A DNA stretch of 64,000 nt, from contig NZ_JAKZLF010000019.1 of the NCBI RefSeq assembly GCF_022808855.1, positions 31,289-95,288 on the forward strand, written 5' to 3'. Position numbers and translations under genes: made by a program. This document shows, piece after piece, positions 51,349-59,888 of this stretch (position 1 is the first letter of the stretch; every line of letters starts with the position of its first letter). Source of the DNA: Anaeromyxobacter soli (GTDB lineage: Bacteria > Myxococcota > Myxococcia > Myxococcales > Anaeromyxobacteraceae). Under the pieces are notes generated by a model that saw nothing but the letters and a program-made list of their open reading frames with translations, searched no databases and was not told the origin of the DNA.

Positions 51349-53787
51349 TTAATGGGCCGCCGGGCTCGCCGAGGTCTCGCCCGCCGCCTTCATGCCCACC
51401 TGGATGCGCATCCCGTAGAACGAGCGGTAGACGAAGAACAGCGCGACGGCGAGGAAGACGGCCGCGAGGGTGACGCGCGTCCCGAGCTCCATCTTGATCG
51501 CGAGCTCGACGGCGAGGAGGCCGAAGAGCGTCGTGAACTTGATGATGGGGTTCATCGCGACGGACGAGGTGTCCTTGAACGGGTCGCCGACGGTGTCGCC
51601 GACCACGCACGCGTCGTGCAGCGCGGTGCCCTTCGCCTTGAGCTCCACCTCGACGACCTTCTTCGCGTTGTCCCAGGCGCCGCCGGCGTTCGCCATGAAG
51701 ATCGCCTGGAACAGGCCGAAGATCGCGATCGAGATGAGGTAGCCGATGAAGAAGAACTCGTCGACGAACGAGAAGGACAGCGTCGCGAAGAACACGACGA
51801 GGAAGATGTTGAACATGCCCTTCTGCGCGTAGACCGTGCAGATCTCGACGACCTTCTTCGAGTCCTCGACGGAGGCCTTCTCGACGCCCTCGAGCTTGAT
51901 GTTGGCCTTGATGAACTCGACCGCGCGGTAGGCGCCGGTGGAGACGGCCTGCGTGGACGCGCCGGTGAACCAGTAGATCACCGAGCCGCCCATGATGAGC
52001 CCGAGCAGGAAGAGCGGGTTCAGGATGGAGAGCTTCTCGAGGTTGGCGGTGAGGCCGCTCGTGAGCGCCACGATGATCGAGAAGATCATCGTCGTCGCGC
52101 CGACGACGGCCGTGCCGATGAGCACCGGCTTGGCGGTCGCCTTGAAGGTGTTGCCGGCGCCGTCGTTCTCCTCGAGGAAGTGCTTCGCCTTGTCGAAGTT
52201 CGGCTCGAACCCGAACTCCTTCTTCACCTCGGCGTGGACGTTCGGGACGTTCTCGATGAGCGAGAGCTCGTAGACGGACTGCGCGTTGTCGGTGACCGGG
52301 CCGTAGGAGTCGACCGCGATGGTCACCGGGCCCATGCCGAGGAAGCCGAAGGCGATGAGGCCGAAGGCGAACACCGCCGGGGCCATCATGAGGTCCGAGA
52401 GGCCGAGCGTGGAGACGCCCCAGCCGGCCGCCATGAGGGCGGTGATGACGAGGCCCATCCAGAACGCGGAGAAGTTGCCCGCCGTGAGGCCGGCGAGGAC
52501 GTTCAGGGACGCGCCGCCCTCGCGGGAGGCCGTGACGACCTCCCTCACGTGGCCGGAGGAGGTGGAGGTGAAGACCTTCACGATCTCGGGGATGATCGCG
52601 CCGGCGAGCGTGCCGCAGGTGATGATCGTCGAGAGCTTCCACCACATCGTGCCGTCGCCGAGGTCGGCGATGAGCAGGTACGAGACGACGTAGGTGAGGA
52701 CCACCGAGACGACCGAGGTGAGCCACACGAGCGCGGTGAGCGGCGCCTCGAAGTTCATCACCGTCGCGGTGGCGTAGCGGCCCTTCGCGACGGCCTCGTT
52801 GATCCAGTAGGACACGACCGACGCGATGACCATCATGATGCGCATCGCGAAGATCCAGACGAGCAGCTTCACCTGCACGGCCGGGTTGGAGATGGCGAGC
52901 AGGATGAAGGTGATGAGCGCGACGCCCGTCACGCCGTAGGTCTCGAAGCCGTCCGCGGAGGGGCCGACCGAGTCACCCGCGTTGTCGCCGGTGCAGTCGG
53001 CGATGACGCCGGGGTTACGCGCGTCGTCTTCCTTGATCTTGAAGACGATCTTCATCAGGTCCGAGCCGATGTCGGCGATCTTCGTGAAGATGCCGCCGGC
53101 GATGCGGAGCGCGGACGCGCCGAGCGACTCGCCGATCGCGAAGCCGATGAAGCAGGGGCCGGCGAGGTCGCGCGGGATGAAGAGGAGGATGAACAGCATG
53201 ATGAGCAGCTCGACGCTGATGAGCATCGTGCCGATCGACATGCCGGCCTTGAGCGGGATGGCGTAGGTCGGGAACGGCTTGCCGCCCAGCGAGGCGAAGG
53301 CGGCGCGGCTGTTCGCGTAGGTGTTCACGCGGATGCCGAACCAGGCGACGCCGGTCGAGCCGATGATGCCGACGAGCGAGAACAGGAGGATGATCGCCAC
53401 CCGGCCCAGCCCCATCCCCTGCTGCCCCTCGGGGCCGGTGGTGAGGAAGCCGAAGTACGCGACGATGATCACCGCGATGAAGGCCCACAGGATCGCGATG
53501 AACTTGCCCTGCGTGCCGAGGTAGGTCTTCGCAGTCTCGTAGATGAGCTCGGAGATCTCCCGCATCGAGCGGTGCACGGGCAGCGCCTTGAGCTGCCGGG
53601 CGACGACGAGGCCGAAGACAAGGCCGAGCGCGCAGACGAGGAGGCCGACGAGGAGGAGCGAGTGCCCCGTCACACCGCCGAGGAAGGTCTCGGACCCGAG
53701 GTCCGGCAGGACGAGGTTCGCCTCGCCCCCGCCGTGGTGCGGCGCTGCGGCGACGGCGAGGCGTGAAAGCAGGTGGGAGATGTTCAT
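51349..53787 (-). CDS. hppA: Membrane-bound proton-translocating pyrophosphatase, divergent type
   Basis: An 812-residue inner-membrane pump coupling pyrophosphate hydrolysis to ion transport. Substrate loops are intact: EDDARNPGVIADCTGDNAG (253-271), VDSYGPVTDNAQ (492-503) and VVGDTVGDPFKDTS near the C-terminus. Lys549 in GNTFKAT is the lysine that marks potassium-independent enzymes. The stretch 504-541 between DNAQ and GNTFKA and several other segments differ strongly from canonical enzymes. The sequence fits the divergent group reported to pump protons and be inhibited by sodium. I trimmed the frame to ATG 53787; no strong ribosome-binding site precedes it. Confidence 0.92.
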   Translation of the reverse strand: MNISHLLSRLAVAAAPHHGGGEANLVLPDLGSETFLGGVTGHSLLLVGLLVCALGLVFGLVVARQLKALPVHRSMREISELIYETAKTYLGTQGKFIAILWAFIAVIIVAYFGFLTTGPEGQQGMGLGRVAIILLFSLVGIIGSTGVAWFGIRVNTYANSRAAFASLGGKPFPTYAIPLKAGMSIGTMLISVELLIMLFILLFIPRDLAGPCFIGFAIGESLGASALRIAGGIFTKIADIGSDLMKIVFKIKEDDARNPGVIADCTGDNAGDSVGPSADGFETYGVTGVALITFILLAISNPAVQVKLLVWIFAMRIMMVIASVVSYWINEAVAKGRYATATVMNFEAPLTALVWLTSVVSVVLTYVVSYLLIADLGDGTMWWKLSTIITCGTLAGAIIPEIVKVFTSTSSGHVREVVTASREGGASLNVLAGLTAGNFSAFWMGLVITALMAAGWGVSTLGLSDLMMAPAVFAFGLIAFGFLGMGPVTIAVDSYGPVTDNAQSVYELSLIENVPNVHAEVKKEFGFEPNFDKAKHFLEENDGAGNTFKATAKPVLIGTAVVGATTMIFSIIVALTSGLTANLEKLSILNPLFLLGLIMGGSVIYWFTGASTQAVSTGAYRAVEFIKANIKLEGVEKASVEDSKKVVEICTVYAQKGMFNIFLVVFFATLSFSFVDEFFFIGYLISIAIFGLFQAIFMANAGGAWDNAKKVVEVELKAKGTALHDACVVGDTVGDPFKDTSSVAMNPIIKFTTLFGLLAVELAIKMELGTRVTLAAVFLAVALFFVYRSFYGMRIQVGMKAAGETSASPAAH

Positions 53788-53796
53788 GGTCCGGGA

Positions 53797-53829
53797 ATCC
53801 GAATCTTCGGATATTTCTTGGAATATCCG
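53797..53829 (-). promoter_or_regulatory. Overlapping inverted repeats in the hppA leader
   Basis: cggatatt (53808-53815) and aatatccg (53822-53829) form an 8-bp inverted repeat. atccgaa (53797-53803) and ttcggat (53806-53812) form a 7-bp one. They share 53808-53812, so only one hairpin can exist at a time in the mRNA. The second hairpin lies 10-25 bases before the ATG. The region is also conspicuously AT-rich for this genome. It could be a leader switch or a protein-binding site. Confidence 0.5.
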
Positions 53830-53864
53830 TTGGTTGCGCGACGGAACGCCGCGGCGGAGCCCGG

Positions 53865-53894
53865 ATAGTACCGGCCCGTTGCGCTTTTTGGCAA
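53865..53894 (-). promoter_or_regulatory. Probable sigma-70 promoter of hppA
   Basis: On the minus strand TTGCCA (53894-53889) is separated by 18 bases from TACTAT (53870-53865), five and four matches to the consensus hexamers. Transcription would start near 53858, giving a leader of about 70 bases that contains the overlapping hairpins. The remaining sequence up to 54011 shows no gene. Confidence 0.5.
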
Positions 53895-54011
53895 GCGTTG
53901 GGGATGTTCGGGCGTCCCGAGCGCCCGCGGGCGCCGCGTGGCGCGCGGAAGAGCCGCGCCGCGGCCGGCGCCCCGCGCCGTAGGCGGGGGCGATCGCGGC
54001 CGGGCGAGCGC

Positions 54012-54596
54012 TCAGATGCCGGGCGTCGGGGCGCCGCTCGAGGTGGCGGTGAGGCCGCCGAGGTCGAGCGCCGCGAAGTTCACGTTGAAGTAGCCGGCCA
54101 CGCCGCAGGAGTACATCACGCGCTTCACGATGCGGAACGGCACCGCCTTGTCCGCCTGGATGTTCACCACCCCGTCCCACTTCTTCTCGGGGTCCTGCTG
54201 GTGGATGAACTCCCAGCGCTTCTTCTCGTCGCGCAGCCGCTCCTCGAGCGCGGGGATGTTGAGGTAGCCCGAGTCGGAGTCGAGCTCGCGGATGTCCGCG
54301 ACCTTCACCCCGGTCACGACCACCTGGTCGGCGCTCACCGCCACCACCGGCGCCATCTCGATCATCTGCCCGTGCTGCGCGTCGGGGAGCTTGATGTCCT
54401 TCTGCATGTACAGCACCTCGCCGGTGGCGCTGAACTGCTGCAGGAGGAAGATGACGAGCATCGTCATCATGTCGACCATCGGGACGACGTTCAGCTCCGC
54501 GTTGGTCGCCTTGTGAGCGCGGCCCATCTTGCCGCCGAGGATCTTCGACTTCTCGAACCGCTTCGCCGGGCGCTTGCCTGGAGTGACGATGGGCAT
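54012..54596 (-). CDS. ExbD/TolR family protein
   Basis: A 194-residue biopolymer-transport protein. One transmembrane helix at about 36-54 (ELNVVPMVDMMTMLVIFLLQ) carries the conserved membrane Asp (Asp42). A periplasmic domain follows with TGVKVADIRELDSDSGYLN. It works with ExbB/TolQ to harness proton flow. It is the second of two tandem exbD-like genes, 9 bases after the first. No TonB or TolA is in the window. Confidence 0.88.
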   Translation of the reverse strand: MPIVTPGKRPAKRFEKSKILGGKMGRAHKATNAELNVVPMVDMMTMLVIFLLQQFSATGEVLYMQKDIKLPDAQHGQMIEMAPVVAVSADQVVVTGVKVADIRELDSDSGYLNIPALEERLRDEKKRWEFIHQQDPEKKWDGVVNIQADKAVPFRIVKRVMYSCGVAGYFNVNFAALDLGGLTATSSGAPTPGI

Positions 54597-54605
54597 GGCG
54601 GCTCT

Positions 54606-55103
54606 CTAGACCCCGGTGACGGCGACGGAGACGAGCCCCGCGCCGACGCACGTGTCGATGACCTGCACGAGGTCGCCGTACGGCACGGTGTCCTCGGCGG
54701 AGAGGGTGACCGCGGCGGCGTCCGGGTGATCGCCCTTGAGCGCCTTCAGCCGCTCGCCGAGGCCCTTGAGGTCGAAGCGCACGAGGCCGTCCTGGCCGCG
54801 CCCGAGGTTCGGGATCTCGATGGAGGTGCCGGCCGAGGTCGAGAGGTTGAAGCCCCGCTCGCCCATGGCGAGGGTCACGAGGAGCTGCTTCTGCGCCTCG
54901 GTCTGCTCGACCTCGGGCGCGCCGGTGCCGAGCTGCTGCACCTGGAGCCGCGAGACCTGCGTCCAGACCGCGGTGTAGAGGAGGAAGGTGATGCAGCAGG
55001 AGAGCAGGTCGATCGCCGGGACGACGTTGATCGTCGCGTCGAGCGCCTTCTTTCGCCGCTTGCCACCGCCGCCGCCCTGCTCGGGCATCGCGCCGCCGCC
55101 CAT
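54606..55103 (-). CDS. ExbD/TolR family protein
   Basis: A 165-residue ExbD-type protein with a glycine-rich N-terminus, then a transmembrane helix with ATINVVPAIDLLSCCITFLL (conserved Asp32). The periplasmic domain ends in SAEDTVPYGDLVQVIDTCVG, the typical ExbD fold. The adjacent cysteines in LLSCC are unusual. It is separated from exbB by a 122-bp gap holding a long hairpin (55183-55207), so the two may be expressed at different levels. Confidence 0.88.
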   Translation of the reverse strand: MGGGAMPEQGGGGGKRRKKALDATINVVPAIDLLSCCITFLLYTAVWTQVSRLQVQQLGTGAPEVEQTEAQKQLLVTLAMGERGFNLSTSAGTSIEIPNLGRGQDGLVRFDLKGLGERLKALKGDHPDAAAVTLSAEDTVPYGDLVQVIDTCVGAGLVSVAVTGV

Positions 55104-55182
55104 TGGCTACCTCCTCTCGCGTGAGCTCGGATCCGCTGCCGCCCGTGGCTCGCGCCGCGGACGGTCGCTCGGGCGCCCCGGG

Positions 55183-55207
55183 CCGCTCGCCCCGACGGGG
55201 CGAGCGG
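55183..55207. repeat. 11-bp perfect stem between exbB and exbD
   Basis: ccgctcgcccc (55183-55193) and ggggcgagcgg (55197-55207) form a perfect 11-bp stem with a 3-base loop (gac). The outer seven bases equal the arms of the palindromes at 6129 and 8309, so it may be a core-deleted member of the same family. In the operon mRNA it would be a stable intercistronic hairpin. Confidence 0.65.
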
Positions 55208-55225
55208 GGAGCGCCGGGATCCGTC

Positions 55226-55906
55226 CTAGTCGTCGTCACCCGTCGACACCGTCGCGGGCATCTTCATCTTGTCCTTGTTCGCGACGATGAGGTTCAGCAC
55301 GGCGACCGAGGTCTCGTTGATCTCGTCGATCATGTGCTGGGTGCGGCCCTGCAGCACCGAGAAGGCGACGAGCGCCGGGATCGCGGTGAGGAGGCCGAAC
55401 GCGGTGCAGTTCATGGCCTCGGAGATGGAGTCGGCGAGGATCGCCGCCTTGTCGGCCGGGTTGGCGTTCGCCACGGCGCCGAACGCGCCGATGAGGCCGA
55501 CGATGGTGCCGAGGAGGCCGAGCAGCGTGGCCACGTTGCCGATCATGGCGAGGTAGCCCGTGCGCGCCTCGATCTTGGGCGACTCGCGCAGGGTCGCCTC
55601 GTCCATGGCGGCCTGCACGTCCTGATCGCCCTTCGGCACGTTGATGAGCCCCGCCTTGATGACGCTCGTGAGCGGCGTCTTCTTCTGCGAGGCGGTGAAG
55701 CTGATCGCCTTGTCGAGGTCGCCCGCGTAGATGTGCTTCTTGAGGCCGCGCAGGAAGGCGTCCTTATCGACGTTCGCCCTGAAATACAGGGCGATGATGC
55801 GGTCGATGACGAGCCCCACCACGAAGAACAGCGACACGAGGATGGGGTGCATCATCCAGCCACCGTCGTGGTAGTGCTTCGCCAGCGTTCCGAACATGTC
55901 GCCCAT
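55226..55906 (-). CDS. MotA/TolQ/ExbB proton-channel protein
   Basis: A 226-residue protein with three helices. The first is MMHPILVSLFFVVGLVIDRI near 18-37. Two more sit around the conserved TLLGLLGTIVGLIGAF (about 127-142) and NCTAFGLLTAIPALVAF (165-181), which line the proton path. The family drives ExbD/TolR, MotB or gliding machinery. It is first in the exbB-exbD-exbD group on the minus strand. Confidence 0.92.
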   Translation of the reverse strand: MGDMFGTLAKHYHDGGWMMHPILVSLFFVVGLVIDRIIALYFRANVDKDAFLRGLKKHIYAGDLDKAISFTASQKKTPLTSVIKAGLINVPKGDQDVQAAMDEATLRESPKIEARTGYLAMIGNVATLLGLLGTIVGLIGAFGAVANANPADKAAILADSISEAMNCTAFGLLTAIPALVAFSVLQGRTQHMIDEINETSVAVLNLIVANKDKMKMPATVSTGDDD

Positions 55907-56240
55907 CTGGAAGGGTCCTCCGGACCGTGGGCACGCGCGGAAATCCGCAGGGAATTGCCGCGCGCTTGCCCGAGTGCTCGATCCCCTATCACGGGGTTTT
56001 CAGAGGCGTCAATTCGACGGCGTGCGCGCGCCGCGCACACCGTTCGACCTACACGCGACGCGCCCGCCGCCCCGCGCGGCCGTGTCGCGCACGTCCGGGC
56101 GAGACGGTGCATCCGCCGCGCTCGCCCGGCAATTGCCCGCGAGGCGGCCTGCGTCGTAGGCTCTCCGCCTCCGCGCGCCGGAGCGCCTGGCCGGTGAGCG
56201 GCCGAAAGCGCGCCGCACTCCGTCCGGGCGGTCGTCGGAC
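55907..56240. promoter_or_regulatory. Divergent intergenic region with an exbB promoter candidate
   Basis: This 334-bp gap separates exbB (minus) from the GH42-like gene (plus). On the minus strand TTGACG (56012-56007), 16 bases, then GATAGG (55990-55985) is a plausible sigma-70 promoter with about an 80-base leader. A small cccc-tatcac-gggg hairpin followed by TTTT is at 55983-56000. I see no gene and no convincing promoter for the plus-strand gene. Confidence 0.45.
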
Positions 56241-57917
56241 ATGCCGAACGAGACCACCTTCGCGCCCTACCGCCTCGCGCCCGGCGCGTTGCCGGAAGAG
56301 GCTGCCCGCGCGGCCGCCGCGCTCGACGCGCACCCGCTCGTCGCCACGCCCGCGGAGCCGTTGCCCGCGTCGCTCGTGAACCGCGCGCTCGCCGACGTGC
56401 CGTCAGGCCGCGCCACGACGCCGTCCGAGGCGTGCCGCGCGGCCGACGGGACGATCGCGGGCATGGGCGGCACCCCGCGCGCCTGCCTGTCGTCCGAGCG
56501 CCAGCGCGCCCGCGTCGGCGAGGCGGTCCGGGCCGCGCTCTCGGCCGGCTTCGCCGGCGTCTGCCTGGACCGCCCGGACGCGCCGCTCACGCTCGGCCTC
56601 CTCGGCGCAGGCTTCTGCACCGACTGCCAGCGCGCCTTCACCCGCCACCTCGTCCGCGAGTACGGCGATCACTTCCAGCCGATCGACTACCTCTCCCTCG
56701 CGCGCGAGGCCGTGGCGCAGGCCTCCGGCGCGCTCTCGTTCGAGGTCCTCCCGTTCGGGCGCGACTTCTGGCGCACCCGCAACGAGGCGCTCGAGCGGGC
56801 GGTCGCCGACTACGCGCGCAGCGCGCGCGACGCGGCTCGGGCCGCCGCCCGCGCGTTCGAGGTGGTGGTCCAGTTCGAGGCGGTCGGCCCGGCGCAGCTC
56901 CGCGCCGCGCGCCACGCCGACGCGGCCATCTTCCCGGCGAGCCTCGCGCCCGGCGCGACCGGGATCGGCCTGTTCCGCCTCCTGCGCGCGGCGATGGGCC
57001 GCCGCCTCGCGGCGGTCGCGCCCGCGGCTGCCTCCGCCGCCGGGGCGCACCCGCACGCGCGCCTCGCCGCCGTCGCGGCGAGCTGCGGCATCGACCTCTC
57101 CGGCGTAGAGCCGGCAGCGGCGCCGGGCACGGAGGTCGCGGCCGTGCGGCGGCTCGCCCGCCAGCTCGCCACCGCGGGCCGCTCGCCCCTCGTGACCACG
57201 CCGGTCGCCGAGTGCGCGATCCTCTACTCCGCCGAGGCGGACCTCTGGTCCGGCGGGCGGCACCGCGCCGCCGTCGAGCGCGCGGCGGAGGCGCTCGCGC
57301 AGCTGCACGTGCAGGCCCCGGTGGTGCTCCGCCTCGAGGACGCGCCGCCGGAGGCGGTCGTGGTGCTCGCCGACGCCGTGGGCGTGACGCCGCTCGAGGC
57401 CAAGGAGATCCGGCGGCGGCTCGAGGCAGGCGGGGGGGTGCTCGCGTTCGGCGAGCCCGCCGGCGCCGACGAGGTCGGGCGGCCAGGCGCGACGTTCTTG
57501 CCGGGCGGCAAGCCCGCCGGCGTGCGCGTGGGGAAGGGGACCTTCGCCGCCCTCGCGCCGCTCGCGCCGGAGAAGGGCAGCGCCGCGCCGCCGGACCCGG
57601 CGCTGCTCGAGCGCGCGCTCGCGGCGCTCCTCGGCAAGGGACGCCGGGCGGCGTCCGTCGCCTCGCGCCAGCCGCTCCTCGTGGTCCTCGACCGCACAGA
57701 CGGCGCGGTTCACGCGCACCTCGTCACGCTCGGCCCGGAGCGCGCCCAGGGCGCGACCCTGTTCCTCGGCCTCCAGGTGGCGGGCGACGCCCGCCGCGCG
57801 CGCTTCGTCTCCGCCGACGGCAGCGACGTGCGCATCCCCATGAACCCGTCGGGCTACTCGCTCTCCACGGTGCTGCCCGCCTTCAAGGGCTACGCGATCC
57901 TCAGCGTGAACGTTTGA
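56241..57917 (+). CDS. GH42-like protein (TIM barrel plus GATase-like domain), function unknown
   Basis: A 558-residue protein that resembles beta-galactosidase GH42 in layout. An N-terminal barrel-like part contains GFAGVCLDRPD and GFCTDCQRAFTRHLVREYGD. A central domain with CAILYSAEADLWSGGRHRAA and EAVVVLADAVGVTPLEAKEI-RRRLEAGGGVLAFGE matches the trimerisation/GATase-like domain. A C-terminal beta domain follows. No obvious Asn-Glu catalytic pair is visible, so it may not be an active glycosidase. No signal peptide. Assignment is tentative. Confidence 0.6.
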   Translation: MPNETTFAPYRLAPGALPEEAARAAAALDAHPLVATPAEPLPASLVNRALADVPSGRATTPSEACRAADGTIAGMGGTPRACLSSERQRARVGEAVRAALSAGFAGVCLDRPDAPLTLGLLGAGFCTDCQRAFTRHLVREYGDHFQPIDYLSLAREAVAQASGALSFEVLPFGRDFWRTRNEALERAVADYARSARDAARAAARAFEVVVQFEAVGPAQLRAARHADAAIFPASLAPGATGIGLFRLLRAAMGRRLAAVAPAAASAAGAHPHARLAAVAASCGIDLSGVEPAAAPGTEVAAVRRLARQLATAGRSPLVTTPVAECAILYSAEADLWSGGRHRAAVERAAEALAQLHVQAPVVLRLEDAPPEAVVVLADAVGVTPLEAKEIRRRLEAGGGVLAFGEPAGADEVGRPGATFLPGGKPAGVRVGKGTFAALAPLAPEKGSAAPPDPALLERALAALLGKGRRAASVASRQPLLVVLDRTDGAVHAHLVTLGPERAQGATLFLGLQVAGDARRARFVSADGSDVRIPMNPSGYSLSTVLPAFKGYAILSVNV

Positions 57918-57930
57918 ACGGAGCGTTCAC
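57906..57930. terminator. Palindrome spanning both convergent stop codons
   Basis: tgaacg (57915-57920) and cgttca (57924-57929) form a 6-bp stem around GAG. The plus-strand TGA is its left end and the minus-strand TGA its right end. An alternative longer-range pairing gtgaacg (57906-57912) with cgttcac (57924-57930) exists. It is probably the shared terminator of two genes only 9 bases apart. Confidence 0.55.
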
Positions 57931-59888
57931 CGTTCGGCGCTGGCGCCGCGGACGGGCAGCGTCACCGTCACGGTGGTGCCGCGGCCCTCGGCGGTGTCGA
58001 GGGCGATCCGGCCGCCGTGGCGCTCGAGGATGCCCTGCACGATCGGGAGCCCGAGGCCGATGCCCACGCCCGGGCGCGTCGTGAAGAACGGCTCGAACGC
58101 CCGGGCCGCGATCTCCGGCGGCATGCCCGCGCCGTCGTCCTGCACCGCGACCTTCACGGTCTCGCCGTCCTGCTCGAGCGCGAGCGACACGCGGCCGCCC
58201 TCGCCGACCGCCTGCGCGGCGTTCCGCACGAGGTTCACGAAGACGTGCACGAGGCTCGGGCGGTTCCCCTCGACCGGCGGCACCGGGACGAGCCGCTGCT
58301 CGAGCACCGCGCTCATCTCCTTGAGGGCGGGCTTCGCGAGCCGCGCCGCCTCGTCGAGCACCGAGGCGAGGTCCACGAGCTCGGCGCGCGCGCCGGAGGG
58401 CTTCGCGTAGGCGACGAGGTCGCGCGCGAGCCGCTGGATGCGCTGGCCCCCCTCGCGGATGGCGCGGAGCTTCTCCACGTCGGCGGGGTCGTGCCCGGCG
58501 TTCTGCAGCTTCTCCACGAGCACGTCCGAGTACATGTTCACCGCGGTGAGCGGGTTGTTGAGCTCGTGCACGACGCCCGCGACGAGCCGGCCGATGCCGG
58601 CGAGCCGCTCGGCGTGCTCCGCCGCGGCCTCGAGCGAGCGCACGCGCGTGAGGTCGTGGCCGATGGCGATGACCCCCTCGACGTCGCCGGCCGCGCCGAA
58701 GATGGGGGCGGTGTTCACCGCGATGCGCGCCTCGCGCCCCGCGGCGAGGAGCCGCGTCTCGAACCCGTCCACCGACTCGCCCGAGAGCCCGCGCGCGAGC
58801 ACCGCCTCCACCGCGGCGTGCTCCTCCGGCGGGATGCGCGCGAGGAGATCGCCCCCGAGCGCCTCCTCGCGGGTGACCCCGGTGAGCCGCACCAGCGCGG
58901 CGTTCCAGACGATCACCTCGCGCGCCCGGCTCGCCACGAAGATGAGCGCGTTCGCGTGCTCGATGAGGTCCTCGAGGTAGGTCTTGAGGTAGGTGAGCTC
59001 CTCGACCGAGCGCAGGTTCCGGACGCCGAGGGCGGCGTGGTTCGCCACCTGGTACAGCAGCGACGCGTCGGAGAGCGGATCGCCCGGGCCGCCGCGCGCG
59101 TACTCGAGGTTCACGATGCCGAAGAGCTGCCCCGCCACGGCGAGCGGGACCGCGCTCGCCTCGTCGCAGCCCGCGAAGAGCGGCACGTCGCGCTCGACGA
59201 TCTGGACGCCGCCCTGCTCGAGCGCCGCGCGCGAGAGGCCGGTGCGCTCGACCGCGATCGCCTTGAGGGCGAGCCGGCCGCGCGCGAGCGGCCGGAGCCG
59301 GCCGCGGGCGTACAGGGTGGTGAGCGCGAAGGTCCTCGGATCGACGAGCCGCACGCAGAAGGAGCGCGCGGGGAAGAGCAGCTCGAGCGCGCGCGCCACC
59401 GCCGCGGTGATCTGGTCCTCGCTGCGCGCCTCGGCGAGCTCGCGGGAGAGGGCGAGGAGCACGCGCGGGACCGCGGTGTCCTCGTCGGGCAGCGCCAGGG
59501 CGAGGGCGGCCGAGCCCAGGACCGCGCCGCTCTGCGCGGGCGTGAGCGCGGCGGAGACGTCGACGCGGGCGGGCACGCCGGCGACGCTCGTGCGGTAGCT
59601 GCGGATCGTCCCGGGGAGCGGGGTGGGGACCTCGCCGTCCACCGGCGGGAGGAGCGCGCCGAGCGCCGCGCCGCGGAGCGCGTCGGCGTCCTGCCCGAGC
59701 GCCCGCGCGAACGCCTCGTTCGCGAGCTTCACCACGCCGTCCTCGAGGACCACCGCCGGCACCGCCGCGGTGCGGAACACCTCGCGCAGCACGGCGTCGT
59801 CCACGCGCGGGGCGGGCCGCGGGGGCCTCCGCCGCGGCGTCGCGCGGGCCGATCGCTTCCGCGGCCGTGCCTTCTCCTTGCGTGCCAC
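57927..59888 (-). CDS. PAS-GAF-PAS sensor histidine kinase
   Basis: A 653-residue soluble histidine kinase. A basic N-terminus is followed by PAS (about 33-140), GAF (about 141-291), PAS (about 300-420), HisKA with phosphoacceptor His441 in GVVHELNNPLTAVN, and HATPase (N box with Asn552/Asn556, G1 DDGAGMP at 584-590, G2 GVGIGLGL at 607-614). No membrane helix. I chose GTG 59888 because GGGGGAAG precedes it and TAGAGT lies at 59911-59906; the earlier GTG at 59915 has neither. No response regulator is adjacent, so it is an orphan. The signal is unknown. Confidence 0.9.
   Translation of the reverse strand: MARKEKARPRKRSARATPRRRPPRPAPRVDDAVLREVFRTAAVPAVVLEDGVVKLANEAFARALGQDADALRGAALGALLPPVDGEVPTPLPGTIRSYRTSVAGVPARVDVSAALTPAQSGAVLGSAALALALPDEDTAVPRVLLALSRELAEARSEDQITAAVARALELLFPARSFCVRLVDPRTFALTTLYARGRLRPLARGRLALKAIAVERTGLSRAALEQGGVQIVERDVPLFAGCDEASAVPLAVAGQLFGIVNLEYARGGPGDPLSDASLLYQVANHAALGVRNLRSVEELTYLKTYLEDLIEHANALIFVASRAREVIVWNAALVRLTGVTREEALGGDLLARIPPEEHAAVEAVLARGLSGESVDGFETRLLAAGREARIAVNTAPIFGAAGDVEGVIAIGHDLTRVRSLEAAAEHAERLAGIGRLVAGVVHELNNPLTAVNMYSDVLVEKLQNAGHDPADVEKLRAIREGGQRIQRLARDLVAYAKPSGARAELVDLASVLDEAARLAKPALKEMSAVLEQRLVPVPPVEGNRPSLVHVFVNLVRNAAQAVGEGGRVSLALEQDGETVKVAVQDDGAGMPPEIAARAFEPFFTTRPGVGIGLGLPIVQGILERHGGRIALDTAEGRGTTVTVTLPVRGASAER

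Noticed and set aside
51349..55239. 1296-residue frame including the pyrophosphatase
   Set aside because: Only the part from ATG 53787 is pyrophosphatase; the rest overlaps the exbD genes in another frame and is low-complexity.
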